Origin: an uncultured Cellvibrio sp.
GTDB lineage: Bacteria; Pseudomonadota; Gammaproteobacteria; Pseudomonadales; Cellvibrionaceae
Direction: 5' to 3'
Length of the DNA stretch: 64,000 bases
Assembly (NCBI GenBank): GCA_937958105.1
Contig: CALFXJ010000021.1
Coordinates: 124,001-188,000, forward strand
Positions 16,377 to 25,416 of this stretch are shown one piece after another (within the stretch, counting starts at the first letter, position 1; every line of letters starts with the position of its first letter). A program made the translations under genes and the position numbers. The notes beneath the pieces are model-generated. The model was not told the origin of the DNA and searched no databases. It saw only the letters and a program-made list of their open reading frames with translations.

Positions 16377-18457
16377 TGCGCCTGCGCCGGCAACTGTTAC
16401 TGGTAAGTCTGCTCGGATTGAGTCTGCCCTGGGCGGGCTGCCAATACATCCGCGAGATGGAAGATGCCCTGCGCCAGGGTCAGAGCATTGCGCTGCTGGC
16501 GACTGCGCAGGCAGTGGCGAATCGCATCAGTAACGAACCGGCGCTGTTGCAGGAATTACAACAACCCGCTGCCCAGGTGTATGCCGAGAATCAGATTTAT
16601 GCGCACCCCTTTGCGGCCCCGGCCATCATCGACGGCTATGACGATGAGTGGCGGCATCGCGAATTTGACGGGCTGCGCTGGGCTGCACCATCGTTTCGCG
16701 TACAGCTGCAGGCAGCGCGCCACGATCGCGATCTGTACCTGTTTATTCACGTTGAAGACCCACAGATTCTTTATTACAACCCGGGCTTTGAATCGCCAGC
16801 CCAGAGCGATCACCTTCTGCTGCGGATGTACAACAAAGATGGCGAGGTACAGGACTTTCTGCTCACTGCCAGCGCGCCGGGCCTGATCACTGTTCACGCC
16901 GCCGTCCCCGATTACAACGAGTTCAGTGAACGCATTACGCGTTATGTACGCGAACATCGCATCAAAGGAGCATGGCAGGAGCGAAGCGCTGGTTATCAGG
17001 TTGAAGTGCAATTGCCGCTGGCACTCACTCACGGTTACTTAAGCCTGGCCGTCATCAACCAGATTCCGGACAGCGATGGCTCAAACACCGACGTCTGGCT
17101 TGGCGCCATCAGCTCCGCTGATGCTCCCAAGCCGCTGGTAACGCAGAACGCCGTGCTCGCTGAAGCCTTGAACGTTTTCGCGGATGAAGATCTGCGTCTG
17201 CGGATCACCGGGCGCAATCAATGGCTCATTGCCGAGGCGGGACAACTGCAGTCGCCCAGCAGATTACCGGTAGAGGAAAACGGTCTGCTGGCATGGCTGA
17301 TGCGCCATCTTTTTACTCATCATGATCTGCCTCCACTGGATACGCCGCAGTTCAGCGGACGACTGGACGCCGAGGAAATCCAACAGGCACTCAACGGCGA
17401 CGACGCGCGCACCTGGTATCGCTACGGCGTACACAACCTCGGTCGCGCCGTGGTGCCCATTGTTCGCCAGACCCGCATCATCGGTACGGTAGTGGTCGAG
17501 CAGACCAGCGCCAGCATCCTTTCACTCACCAATAATGCCTTTCAGCGGCTGATGTTTTACACCCTGCTCGCCACCTTCTTTGCCGGTGCAGGACTGGTGG
17601 CCTATGCCTCCTGGCTGTCGCTGCGTATCCGGCGGCTGAGTGAAGCGGCGGACAGCGCAATGCGCGAAGATGGAAAACTGGAAAACCAGTTCCCGGTTTC
17701 CCGGGCGCAGGACGAAATCGGCGATCTCAATCGCAGTTATGCACAGCTGCTGACACGCCTGCAGGAGTACACCGATTATCTGCGGACCTTATCGAACAAG
17801 TTATCCCACGAACTGCGCACGCCCTTGGCAGTAGTGCGCAGTTCGCTCGACAATCTGGACAATGAGACACTCGACCAGCAAGCCAGGGTTTATGCAACGC
17901 GGGCGCAGGAAGGATCACAGCGGCTCTCGGCAATTCTCAACGCAATCAGTTCTGCCGGACGGGTAGAGGAAAGTATCCGCACTACGGAACGGGAAGCCGT
18001 TCCGCTGGAACAGATCCTTCGTGAATTGACGCTGGCCTATCAGGACATAGCACCGCAGAAAATCGTGTGCGACATCAATCCCGCGGATAAAGAATATGTA
18101 ATTCAAGGTTCTGCCGATCTCATCGTGCAGATGATCGACAAGCTGTTCGATAACGCCTGCGATTTCTGTCCGGTTGATGGGACCATTACCTTTGCTCTGC
18201 GCAAACGCAAAGACCAGATTCTTTTGACCGTGAGCAACGACGGGCCCTTATTACCGCAGAAGATGCAGAGCCAGTTGTTTGACTCGCTGGTTTCTCTCCG
18301 CGACAGCAAAGAAAAAGTCAGCGATAAAATTCATCTCGGACTAGGCCTGCATATCGTGCGTCTTATCGCGGAGGTGCACCACGCGCGGGTCAGTGCCCGC
18401 AATCGCACGGACCAGACCGGTGTGGAATTTGAAATTATCTTTCCCGCACCGCTATAA
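16376..18457 (+). CDS. Sortase-system sensor histidine kinase
   Basis: A 693-residue membrane kinase. A short N-terminal membrane segment is followed by a very long periplasmic part (about 30-385). That part includes a carbohydrate-binding-like region (FDGLRWAAPSFRVQLQAARHDRDLYLFIHVED) suited to ligand sensing. A second membrane segment (about 392-414) leads to a HAMP linker, then a HisKA domain with phospho-acceptor H478 in LSHELRTPL. The HATPase domain has its N-box DKLFDNACDF and G-box LGLGLHIV. It presumably controls the response regulator and through it the divergent sortase pair. The 3' end overlaps the converging permease gene by six bases. Confidence 0.93.
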   Translation: MRLRRQLLLVSLLGLSLPWAGCQYIREMEDALRQGQSIALLATAQAVANRISNEPALLQELQQPAAQVYAENQIYAHPFAAPAIIDGYDDEWRHREFDGLRWAAPSFRVQLQAARHDRDLYLFIHVEDPQILYYNPGFESPAQSDHLLLRMYNKDGEVQDFLLTASAPGLITVHAAVPDYNEFSERITRYVREHRIKGAWQERSAGYQVEVQLPLALTHGYLSLAVINQIPDSDGSNTDVWLGAISSADAPKPLVTQNAVLAEALNVFADEDLRLRITGRNQWLIAEAGQLQSPSRLPVEENGLLAWLMRHLFTHHDLPPLDTPQFSGRLDAEEIQQALNGDDARTWYRYGVHNLGRAVVPIVRQTRIIGTVVVEQTSASILSLTNNAFQRLMFYTLLATFFAGAGLVAYASWLSLRIRRLSEAADSAMREDGKLENQFPVSRAQDEIGDLNRSYAQLLTRLQEYTDYLRTLSNKLSHELRTPLAVVRSSLDNLDNETLDQQARVYATRAQEGSQRLSAILNAISSAGRVEESIRTTEREAVPLEQILRELTLAYQDIAPQKIVCDINPADKEYVIQGSADLIVQMIDKLFDNACDFCPVDGTITFALRKRKDQILLTVSNDGPLLPQKMQSQLFDSLVSLRDSKEKVSDKIHLGLGLHIVRLIAEVHHARVSARNRTDQTGVEFEIIFPAPL

Positions 18458-19705
18458 CCGTTGCGCAAGCCCTTCGCTTAGGGCGCGGCGATAGGCAGCG
18501 ACAGCCGGGATCAATCCCATCACTGCAGCCACCACCACTATGCCGCCGAGCAGATAAATGCTTTGGGACTGCAGGGGATTGATGTCAATAAATAAACCCA
18601 GGTGCGCTGCAAGCCAGGGTTGCGCAATCCACAGACCACCAGCCAGCAGTGCGACGCCACCCACGACGGCGGTGATAATCAGCAATAACACTTCCAGTTC
18701 AAGCAGCAGAAATAAATAACCCGCGCCTGCGCCCACCGCGCGCAATATTGCCATCTCCCGCTGTCGTTCATTCATCGAGGCCAGCAGGCTGGTGGTCATG
18801 CCGATCAAGACCGCCAGCAGCACCATCAGTGAAATCACGTACAACACATTCTCCACCAGGCTCAGCATCTGCCAGAGTTCTGCCAGCGCAATGCCCGGCA
18901 GAATTGCCAGCAATGGTTCCTGCGGATACTGATTCACCTGTCGTTGCACAGTAAAAGTTGCAGCGCGGGATTTCAGCCCCACCAGAACGGCGGTGATACT
19001 TTTTGGTGTGAGATCCTGTTGCAGCGCCGCTTCGGCGGAGACGCGACCGGGCAGCGGCACGCCCTGCTGCCAGTCGAGATGTATTGCTTCCATCCCAGCC
19101 AGACTGATATGCACCGTGCGATCCACCGGCGTGCCTGTGGCCTGCAGAATGCCCACCACGCGAAAAGGTTTATCGTCATGATGGTGCAGGTTTACGGCAC
19201 CACTGCCATGGGCCAGCACCAGTTCATCACCCAGCTGATAATCCAGTTTGCGTGCAACCTCAGCACCAAGCACCGTCTCATATACACCGGTAAAAAAATG
19301 TCCCTGCGCAAACGTGAGCGATCGCTGTTGACCATAACGGTAATGTTCAAAGTATGCCTCTGTGGTTCCCAGCACTCGATAGCCGCGGTGGGAGTCGCCA
19401 AGCGACAAAGGAATTGTCCAGGCCACCGCGCTGTGGCGGCTCAGCTCCTGATAACTCTGCCAGGTCATATTGTTGGTCGCATTACCCATGCGAAACACGG
19501 AATACAACAGCAGATTCAGCTGACCGGATCTTGCGCCTACAATGAGATCCGTCCCCGATAAGGTTTGACTGAAGCTCTGCTTGGCCTGCACGCGCAAGTG
19601 ATCAATGCCGACTACCAGCGCCACACTGATGATCAATGACACCAGGGTGAGAGAAGCAGTCACCCGGCGATTCCACAGACTGAGACGAGCAAGCTTGATC
19701 AGCAT
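18452..19705 (-). CDS. ABC transporter permease, FtsX/MacB-like (putative zinc import)
   Basis: A 417-residue inner-membrane protein with one N-terminal membrane helix (about 17-35) and a large periplasmic domain (about 36-270). Three C-terminal helices (about 285-310, 330-362, 380-405) follow in the usual FtsX arrangement. The periplasmic part contains VNLHHHDDKPF, a plausible metal-binding patch. It overlaps the ATPase gene by seven bases and lies beside DUF3299, CobW and DUF2796 genes. I therefore infer participation in a ZrgABCDE-like zinc uptake system rather than lipoprotein or drug export, which the family also covers. Confidence 0.8.
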   Translation of the reverse strand: MLIKLARLSLWNRRVTASLTLVSLIISVALVVGIDHLRVQAKQSFSQTLSGTDLIVGARSGQLNLLLYSVFRMGNATNNMTWQSYQELSRHSAVAWTIPLSLGDSHRGYRVLGTTEAYFEHYRYGQQRSLTFAQGHFFTGVYETVLGAEVARKLDYQLGDELVLAHGSGAVNLHHHDDKPFRVVGILQATGTPVDRTVHISLAGMEAIHLDWQQGVPLPGRVSAEAALQQDLTPKSITAVLVGLKSRAATFTVQRQVNQYPQEPLLAILPGIALAELWQMLSLVENVLYVISLMVLLAVLIGMTTSLLASMNERQREMAILRAVGAGAGYLFLLLELEVLLLIITAVVGGVALLAGGLWIAQPWLAAHLGLFIDINPLQSQSIYLLGGIVVVAAVMGLIPAVAAYRRALSEGLAQRL

Positions 19706-20403
19706 AAGCTTTCCTCCCGCGCAGCGCGGTTAAGCGTGCGGATGTCCAGACTGCGGGAGAAAAAATTCTGCAGACTGCGATCGTGACTGACAAAGACGAT
19801 GGTGCAGTTGATCTGCGCGGCGGTGCTGAGCAACACATCCATAAAAGCCGTGCGACTGTCGCTGTCCAGCGCCGAGGTAGGTTCATCTGCAATAAGAATT
19901 TCCGGCTGTGTCACCAGCGCGCGAGCCACCGCCACACGTTGCTGCTGGCCCACGCTGAGTAGCCGGGCCGGCCGATCAAGCGCAAGGGAAGCGAGTCCCA
20001 GGGCATCCAGCAACTGCTGTGCTCGCTGGCGGGCCTGCGCCGCTGGTGTCTTTGCAAAATGCGCAGACAAAAGCACATTGTCGAGCACATTCAGGTAGGA
20101 AATCAGATTGAACTGCTGAAAGATGACGCCGATATGACGCGCGCGAAACTTATCGCGCTGACGCTGCGACAGTTGTTCAAACGCCTGCCCGAGCACCTGC
20201 AATTGACCCTGCCGGGGCTTGATCACCCCCGCCAGCAGATTCAATAACGTGGTCTTGCCGGAACCGGACGGACCGTATAAAAAAACCCGTTCGCCGCGCG
20301 CAATGTCCAGTTCCGGAATCTGCAGAACCGGCGGTTTTTCCGCTGCCCAGCGGAACTGCAGATCGCGCAGCGAAAAAGCGGTCTCGTTATTTATCATCAT
20401 CAC
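19699..20403 (-). CDS. ABC transporter ATP-binding protein (LolD/MacB type)
   Basis: A 234-residue ATPase with Walker A GPSGSGKTTLLN, Q-loop FQQFNLISYLN, signature SVGQQQRVAVARAL, Walker B ILIADEPTSALD and H-loop VFVSHD. It pairs with the FtsX-like permease, whose start overlaps its stop by seven bases. Three ATG codons in a row (20403, 20400, 20397) make the exact start uncertain, and no strong ribosome site is seen. It diverges from the DUF3299 gene across about 95 AT-rich bases that should carry both promoters. Confidence 0.9.
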   Translation of the reverse strand: MMMINNETAFSLRDLQFRWAAEKPPVLQIPELDIARGERVFLYGPSGSGKTTLLNLLAGVIKPRQGQLQVLGQAFEQLSQRQRDKFRARHIGVIFQQFNLISYLNVLDNVLLSAHFAKTPAAQARQRAQQLLDALGLASLALDRPARLLSVGQQQRVAVARALVTQPEILIADEPTSALDSDSRTAFMDVLLSTAAQINCTIVFVSHDRSLQNFFSRSLDIRTLNRAAREESLC

Positions 20404-20498
20404 AAAAAAATTGATTTATTGAAATTTTTTACCGGCAGAGTGTCGAAGACTTGCCTTATCATAGCCCACTTCACCAGAGAGCCAATTGCAGCCATCCT

Positions 20499-21131
20499 AT
20501 GTCAAGACCAGCCATTTATCTTCTTGTTCTGCTGTGCACCTTGAGCAGCGGATTTGCGCAAGCGCAGAAAACGGCAGCTGCTGCGCCGCGCACTATAGAA
20601 TGGACCGACCTCATGCCTGAGGAAGACCTGAAGTTATTGATGAACATGCCGCAGGTCGATCACAGCTCGCTCAGCGATGAAGAGCTGGCAGAGGATCGCC
20701 CCACAACAAACAACACCCCGCGAACCACCAGCAGTTTTGAAGATCAGGTGACCAGTGCCATCGAACAGGCGATGGCCAAACCGGATGGCTCCCGCACCTG
20801 GGAAGATGCGCTGGTCTCCACCCGCGTACGTCCGGAGTTTAACAATACCAAGGTGCGCCTCGCCGGTTACATCGTGCCGCTGGAGTATAACGACGATCAG
20901 GTGATCACCGCGTTTTTTCTCGTTCCCTATTTCGGAGCCTGCATCCATGTTCCGCCACCGCCGCCCAATCAATTGATCTACGTCGAGTATCCGCAGGGTT
21001 TCACCCTCGACGAACTCTACACACCCTACTGGCTGAGCGGAACGATCAAGACGGAAACCAACGAACACGAACTTGGACTCGCCGCCTACCGCATGACGGT
21101 AGATACGATGGTGGAATACACCGAAGAGTAG
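20499..21131 (+). CDS. DUF3299 domain protein, periplasmic (linked to zinc ABC transporter)
   Basis: A 210-residue secreted protein. Signal peptide MSRPAIYLLVLLCTLSSGFAQA is followed by an acidic linker. The DUF3299 core includes VRLAGYIVPLEYNDDQVITAFFLVPYFGACIHVPPPPPNQ and a C-terminal YWLSGTIKTE region. The proline-rich CIHVPPPPPNQ loop is the family hallmark. DUF3299 proteins are usually encoded with FtsX-type ABC transporters and DUF2796 proteins, as here. The role is unproven; a periplasmic accessory of metal uptake is the best inference. Start ATG 20499 is chosen because it opens the signal peptide. Confidence 0.85.
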   Translation: MSRPAIYLLVLLCTLSSGFAQAQKTAAAAPRTIEWTDLMPEEDLKLLMNMPQVDHSSLSDEELAEDRPTTNNTPRTTSSFEDQVTSAIEQAMAKPDGSRTWEDALVSTRVRPEFNNTKVRLAGYIVPLEYNDDQVITAFFLVPYFGACIHVPPPPPNQLIYVEYPQGFTLDELYTPYWLSGTIKTETNEHELGLAAYRMTVDTMVEYTEE

Positions 21132-21139
21132 CTGACTCG

Positions 21140-21165
21140 CTGCGAATCCAAAACCGGGTTCGCAG
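21140..21165. repeat. Short inverted repeat between converging genes
   Basis: CTGCGAA (21140-21146) pairs with TTCGCAG (21159-21165) across a 12-base loop. It has no T-run. It lies between the converging DUF3299 and CobW genes and may act as a weak terminator for either. Confidence 0.45.
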
Positions 21166-21201
21166 CCTCAGTGAAGAGGCACCAGTCTCTCCTACGCCCG
21201 A

Positions 21202-22206
21202 TCAGCGTTTGATTCCCAGTAACTGACCCTCAAACTGTTCTCCGTCGATAGCCTGATCATCAATCAATTCGATCCTGCTATCCAGGATGTCTCCTGCCAG
21301 CGCCTGATCCAGTTGATTAACACTCAGCACACCGTTTTCTGAGTTGAACACAAACACGCCCTGCTCGGTATTCATCACCGCCTTGGCACGCACCACCGTC
21401 AAGCCGGTCATCAGCAGGAACAATGAATTGAAATCAAACTGCCAGTCCGGACGAAACAGCCAGCCACAGCTGTAAAAGCCCTGACCGCGATTGTCGCGGC
21501 GAATGAAGTCCTCATCCGGCGGCAGCTGAATCGCCGAGTTATAAAATTCCCGTTGCGGACTGAGTGAATTTTTCTGGTGATACTGTGGATGAGCAACCGC
21601 GCGAAAACTGCGTGGGTAATCCAGCCAGGCCGCATCCAGTGCGCCCTGCTCAACCCAGGCAGCATGATGTTTTGGCGGATCAAAGGTCTGCAGCAGCAGA
21701 TCAAAATTCTCGCGATCCTTTTCATCACAGCAATCGGTTTTGTTGGCGACCAGTACATCGGCAACGGCCAGCTGATCCTGAAAGTTGGCGTTAGTGGTAT
21801 AACGTTCATCAGTCAGTTTACGTGGATCAACCAGCGTTACCGTCGCACGCAGATCCAGCACCGTATCGTAATACTCCCCGGTCAAGGTATTGATGATTTC
21901 CTCCGGATGACCAAGGCCGGTGGGTTCAATCAGGATGCGATCCGGTTTGGTGGTGGCGATCATCATGTTGAGTGCAATCTTCATCGGCAAACCGGCCACA
22001 CAGCAGATGCAGCCGCCGGGGACTTCACGGACATGGGCATTGACACTTTTAAGCATGGCACCATCAATACCTATCTCACCGAATTCATTAACCAGCACAG
22101 ACCAGACCTGGTCAGCCGGTTTGTTGCGCAACAGGTGAGTAATTGCCGTCGTTTTGCCAACGCCGAGAAAGCCAGTGATGATGTTAGTAGGAATAGCACG
22201 GGGCAT
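21202..22206 (-). CDS. CobW/ZNG1-family GTPase (zinc metallochaperone-like)
   Basis: A 334-residue G3E GTPase of the COG0523 family. The P-loop is GFLGVGKT (12-19), the metal-binding CxCC is C66-I-C68-C69, and the guanine specificity motif is NKTD. The CobW C-terminal domain follows, with RVKAVMNTEQGVFVFN-like features (read as RAKAVMNTEQGV). Such proteins deliver zinc to client enzymes or buffer it. The immediate neighbour upstream is the DUF2796 lipoprotein with only two bases between, so they form an operon. This supports zinc rather than cobalt or iron as the metal. Confidence 0.9.
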   Translation of the reverse strand: MPRAIPTNIITGFLGVGKTTAITHLLRNKPADQVWSVLVNEFGEIGIDGAMLKSVNAHVREVPGGCICCVAGLPMKIALNMMIATTKPDRILIEPTGLGHPEEIINTLTGEYYDTVLDLRATVTLVDPRKLTDERYTTNANFQDQLAVADVLVANKTDCCDEKDRENFDLLLQTFDPPKHHAAWVEQGALDAAWLDYPRSFRAVAHPQYHQKNSLSPQREFYNSAIQLPPDEDFIRRDNRGQGFYSCGWLFRPDWQFDFNSLFLLMTGLTVVRAKAVMNTEQGVFVFNSENGVLSVNQLDQALAGDILDSRIELIDDQAIDGEQFEGQLLGIKR

Positions 22207-22208
22207 AT

Positions 22209-22886
22209 TTACTGTCCTGAAGAAAATCTAATGACCGGCTGGTCCGGCAACAATGTCTCCAGCCCCTGGCGCGCATCAATAATCCACGCGAATCGCACCT
22301 TATTAATCCCCGGATACAACTTAAATAATTTCGCTCTTGCGGAAGACAATTGCTCCGGCTGTCTGCAGGTGAATTCGTAATAAACCATAAAGTCGAAGTG
22401 ATCCGCCGCGGGCATATCAGGCTGCAGCAGCGCCGACTCAACCAGCGCATCAGTCAATTCACACCGCGCCTCGGGTGTCAGGGTCAGCACCTTGTCCGGA
22501 TTGCGCAGATCTGCAATCGCCCGGTCTAGTTGCTGCTGTTCCTGTTCCGTCGCCGCCGCGCGCTCAAATCCCAGCACGTCTACTGACGGCAGGTTCAGGC
22601 CGAGGTTCAACAGCCCCTCTTCCAGTACCAGCGTCATCTCCGCCACGCCATGCTGATGAAACCCCGCCTCGCGGTAAGACGGCTGGTGGTCATGGTCATG
22701 GTCATGGTCATGGTCATGGTCATGGTCATGGTCATGGTCATCATGATGATGATGCGCCTGTCCCGCTTCGGTAGCTACAGGCTCCGTGGTCGAATGCGAA
22801 GGCGGCGAGGATTTCCCGCACCCGCCACTCACTACGACCACCATCAGCAGCATCGCACCTGCTTTAAAGAATGGATTAATGCTCAT
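22209..22886 (-). CDS. DUF2796 lipoprotein, His/Asp-rich zinc-binding (ZrgA-like)
   Basis: A 225-residue exported protein with a probable lipoprotein signal ending at C23 (VVSGGC, a weak lipobox). Residues from about 45 hold a run of His and Asp made of repeated HD pairs, encoded by a tandem 6-bp repeat. The DUF2796 domain (PSYREAGFHQHGVAEMTLVL to the C-terminus) follows. The family includes ZrgA, the periplasmic zinc-binding component of a vibrio ABC zinc importer. Start ATG 22886 is preferred over an open frame reaching 23003 because it opens the signal and has GAGAGG upstream. It begins 28 bases after the GH9 stop. Confidence 0.87.
   Translation of the reverse strand: MSINPFFKAGAMLLMVVVVSGGCGKSSPPSHSTTEPVATEAGQAHHHHDDHDHDHDHDHDHDHDHDHQPSYREAGFHQHGVAEMTLVLEEGLLNLGLNLPSVDVLGFERAAATEQEQQQLDRAIADLRNPDKVLTLTPEARCELTDALVESALLQPDMPAADHFDFMVYYEFTCRQPEQLSSARAKLFKLYPGINKVRFAWIIDARQGLETLLPDQPVIRFSSGQ
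22688..22741. repeat. In-frame tandem hexamer repeat, nine copies of GGTCAT
   Basis: Nine perfect copies of a 6-bp unit, read on the minus strand as His-Asp. Being in frame, gain or loss of units by slippage would change the length of the metal-binding run without a frameshift. Confidence 0.95.
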
Positions 22887-22914
22887 CACCACCTCTCGAT
22901 CTGAAGAACCCCGC

Positions 22915-25416
22915 CTAGAGGGTTCCCCCGCCTCGCTTGCTCTGCTGTTTCGCCAAAGCATCTGCTGCGAGCGCCAGAAACATATAGTTGGTCGCACCAC
23001 CACCCATTACATATTCGGTCTGCTGCCAGAAGAACGGCCAGACTTTCAATTCGGGCAGATCGGGGCGAATCAAGGCTGTACCTGAGATAACGCCGCCGGG
23101 AATATAGGACCAGTCCGCACGGTTGACGCCGTAGGCGACGATGGCGGACTCAGAACCTACACCCGAGGCAAACGACTGGGTATTTTCGCCCGGATGCACC
23201 CCCAGCACAAAGTTCAGCGCGTTGAGATAAAAATCTGCACTGGTGTGTTCCGGCCAGGCTTTGTTAAAGAAATATTGTTTTACCCCGAAGTCCTGAATCG
23301 TCCAGCCAGCGCCCCAGATATTGGGTTTGTAAGGCACGCCGTAAGGTGATTCCGTCTTTGCCGCTTCACGTATGCTTTTTTGATACGCTGCAACCGCATC
23401 GGCTATCGCAGCCTCGAACACGGGATTGTTGATCTTATGCATTACCTTTCCGATTGCCCAACCGGTATCAGCAATTTTATTGACCAGATCGTCCTGCATG
23501 GCAATCAAAGCTTCGCGATATTGCTGCTCGTTGGTCGACATGATCAGCTCCGCCAGCACAAAGGCTTTTGCGGAGATGTCATCACTGCGCGCGAAGGCTT
23601 CCCGATGGAGCGCCTTCGCTACCATCAGGGACTCCTTGGCCAGCTCCGGATCATATTGTCGTAAGACGCGCGAAGCAGCGGCAAGTCCGGCTGCCACCTT
23701 GAGCTCTCGATCAGGATTATCTTCAGTAAATACCCAGCGGTCATCGGGCGTGCCGGATTTTCCGTCTTTGATTTCGCCGGGTTTTAAATTTTTGTCGTAA
23801 GCAAAATTATCCGTCTGCACCGAGGCATCACCGAGCAACACATACTGGCGAATAGTCGGTACGATGATGCCGCGATACAAACGCCCCATCGCACGATAGC
23901 CACCGAGAATACTCAGCAAGCCGTGCTCAATCTGTTGCAAGGCGTCGTTTTTACCATCGGGCACATGAATCTCAACCAGCTTTTTTTCCTGATCAATCAG
24001 GGTTGCGTCGTAATTCAAACCAAATTCTTCAACCATCATCGCCAGCAACCAGACGGTTCCAATCTGCGATTCAACCCGCAGATCGTAATCACCCGCATCA
24101 TGCCATCCACCCACATTCAAGCCAGGCACTCGCTCCCCCGGCTTGAATCTGGTCAGCGTTGACGGTCCGGAGATATAACCATCGATATGGTTGAAGTTGA
24201 CCGGCGCCATGATGGCATCATCCAGATGATCGAGGCCGTGCCAGACCCGATATTTTTCATTCACGCGCATATGACACATCTGCACCGGCAGGAAATATTC
24301 CAGCGTCGGCTGCCAGGCATGGCGAGAAAATACGTCGTCACCGATTTTAAATGCATGTGAGATTTGATCGCGGTAACTTACGACATACATTCCCGGCTCA
24401 GTGACATCAGAGAAATCGTAGGTGAGATAGTGGTAGCGTAAAAATCTTCCCCAGACTTCAGGCTTGCCCTGTCTCACCAGCTTTTTGCCGTCTTCGGTCA
24501 AACGGGATAAGGTCACACGATCCGCTTTAGTGTCCAGCGCATCTTGTTCTATAACAATTTTTTTGGCTTGATGAGCACCATAACCCAGCTGCGATACCTG
24601 AATCACGGGAGAGTAGCGCCAGTTCTTCACAACATTGGGAGTCACTATCCACTCAATCGCATTCTTCGTCGCGCCTTCCGGCACTTCGCTGCGCAGGATG
24701 TACCAGCCGTTATTGTGATTGGCTCGACCGTCCCACAATTCCAGCGGCCCACCTCGCTTCACCTCGACCCGCATACGCTGGTGGTCGTGATCCGGCGCCA
24801 CCGTAAATCTCTTGCCCACCGCCAGCGGTGCCGTGAGTACGTCCCCGTGATGATCAACAAGGGGGCCGTTGGGTTGCTGAGGAAAAATACCCGTCTGATC
24901 ATCCATCAGGAAAGACTTTCCAAAAAGATGGCCGGGAAATAATTCGAAGTTAAAACCAACGCGTCCGATCCAGGCTTTGGGCAAGGGCTTTTCCAGATTC
25001 ACCGAAATCCGGAAGCTGTTACCGTCCAGTGCGGTCACATGAACCTGATAGGTAAATTCCAGATCAGGATAAAGAATCGGATTAAAACCTTTGCGGTCTT
25101 TGGCCGGGTCTGGGTAAGCAAGCGTCTGGGAAATCCGCTGGGCTTTCCTATCGACAACTGCCTCTCCAATACCACGGGGCACCGGCGACCATTGTCCCGG
25201 CGAAACTTCAAGCCGCAGGTCACCGTTAGCAGCGACGCGGGAACCGTGTTGAATCACTGTCACACCGGTCTGGTGGCCATCGGGATAAATGTCAGCAAAG
25301 ACAGTGACATTGAGTCCCTGGGTCGCAAAATAATTTTGTTCATTGAGCTGCAGGGCGGGTTTCGCCTGAAGGGCCGCAGACAGCAGCAGACCGGCGATAA
25401 TTAAAAGCGCGCGCAT
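22915..25416 (-). CDS. Glycoside hydrolase family 9 (endoglucanase-type) with N-terminal Ig-like domain
   Basis: An 833-residue secreted enzyme that should hydrolyse beta-1,4-glucan. Signal peptide MRALLIIAGLLLSAALQA, an N-terminal beta region (about 20-270), then a CelD_N-type Ig-like domain (about 280-370: SPVIQVSQLGYGAHQAKKIVIE). The GH9 (alpha/alpha)6 barrel begins near GGWHDAGDYD, which holds the nucleophilic-water aspartates. The C-terminal acid is likely the Glu in QQTEYVMGGGATNYMFLALAA. No carbohydrate-binding module is seen; the long N-terminal extension is unusual. Start ATG 25416 has AAGGAG well placed; the open frame to 25467 is not preferred. Confidence 0.9.
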   Translation of the reverse strand: MRALLIIAGLLLSAALQAKPALQLNEQNYFATQGLNVTVFADIYPDGHQTGVTVIQHGSRVAANGDLRLEVSPGQWSPVPRGIGEAVVDRKAQRISQTLAYPDPAKDRKGFNPILYPDLEFTYQVHVTALDGNSFRISVNLEKPLPKAWIGRVGFNFELFPGHLFGKSFLMDDQTGIFPQQPNGPLVDHHGDVLTAPLAVGKRFTVAPDHDHQRMRVEVKRGGPLELWDGRANHNNGWYILRSEVPEGATKNAIEWIVTPNVVKNWRYSPVIQVSQLGYGAHQAKKIVIEQDALDTKADRVTLSRLTEDGKKLVRQGKPEVWGRFLRYHYLTYDFSDVTEPGMYVVSYRDQISHAFKIGDDVFSRHAWQPTLEYFLPVQMCHMRVNEKYRVWHGLDHLDDAIMAPVNFNHIDGYISGPSTLTRFKPGERVPGLNVGGWHDAGDYDLRVESQIGTVWLLAMMVEEFGLNYDATLIDQEKKLVEIHVPDGKNDALQQIEHGLLSILGGYRAMGRLYRGIIVPTIRQYVLLGDASVQTDNFAYDKNLKPGEIKDGKSGTPDDRWVFTEDNPDRELKVAAGLAAASRVLRQYDPELAKESLMVAKALHREAFARSDDISAKAFVLAELIMSTNEQQYREALIAMQDDLVNKIADTGWAIGKVMHKINNPVFEAAIADAVAAYQKSIREAAKTESPYGVPYKPNIWGAGWTIQDFGVKQYFFNKAWPEHTSADFYLNALNFVLGVHPGENTQSFASGVGSESAIVAYGVNRADWSYIPGGVISGTALIRPDLPELKVWPFFWQQTEYVMGGGATNYMFLALAADALAKQQSKRGGGTL

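Noticed and set aside
22688..22741. Tandem repeat as a possible CRISPR array
   Set aside because: Units are 6 bp with no spacers, in frame inside a coding region.
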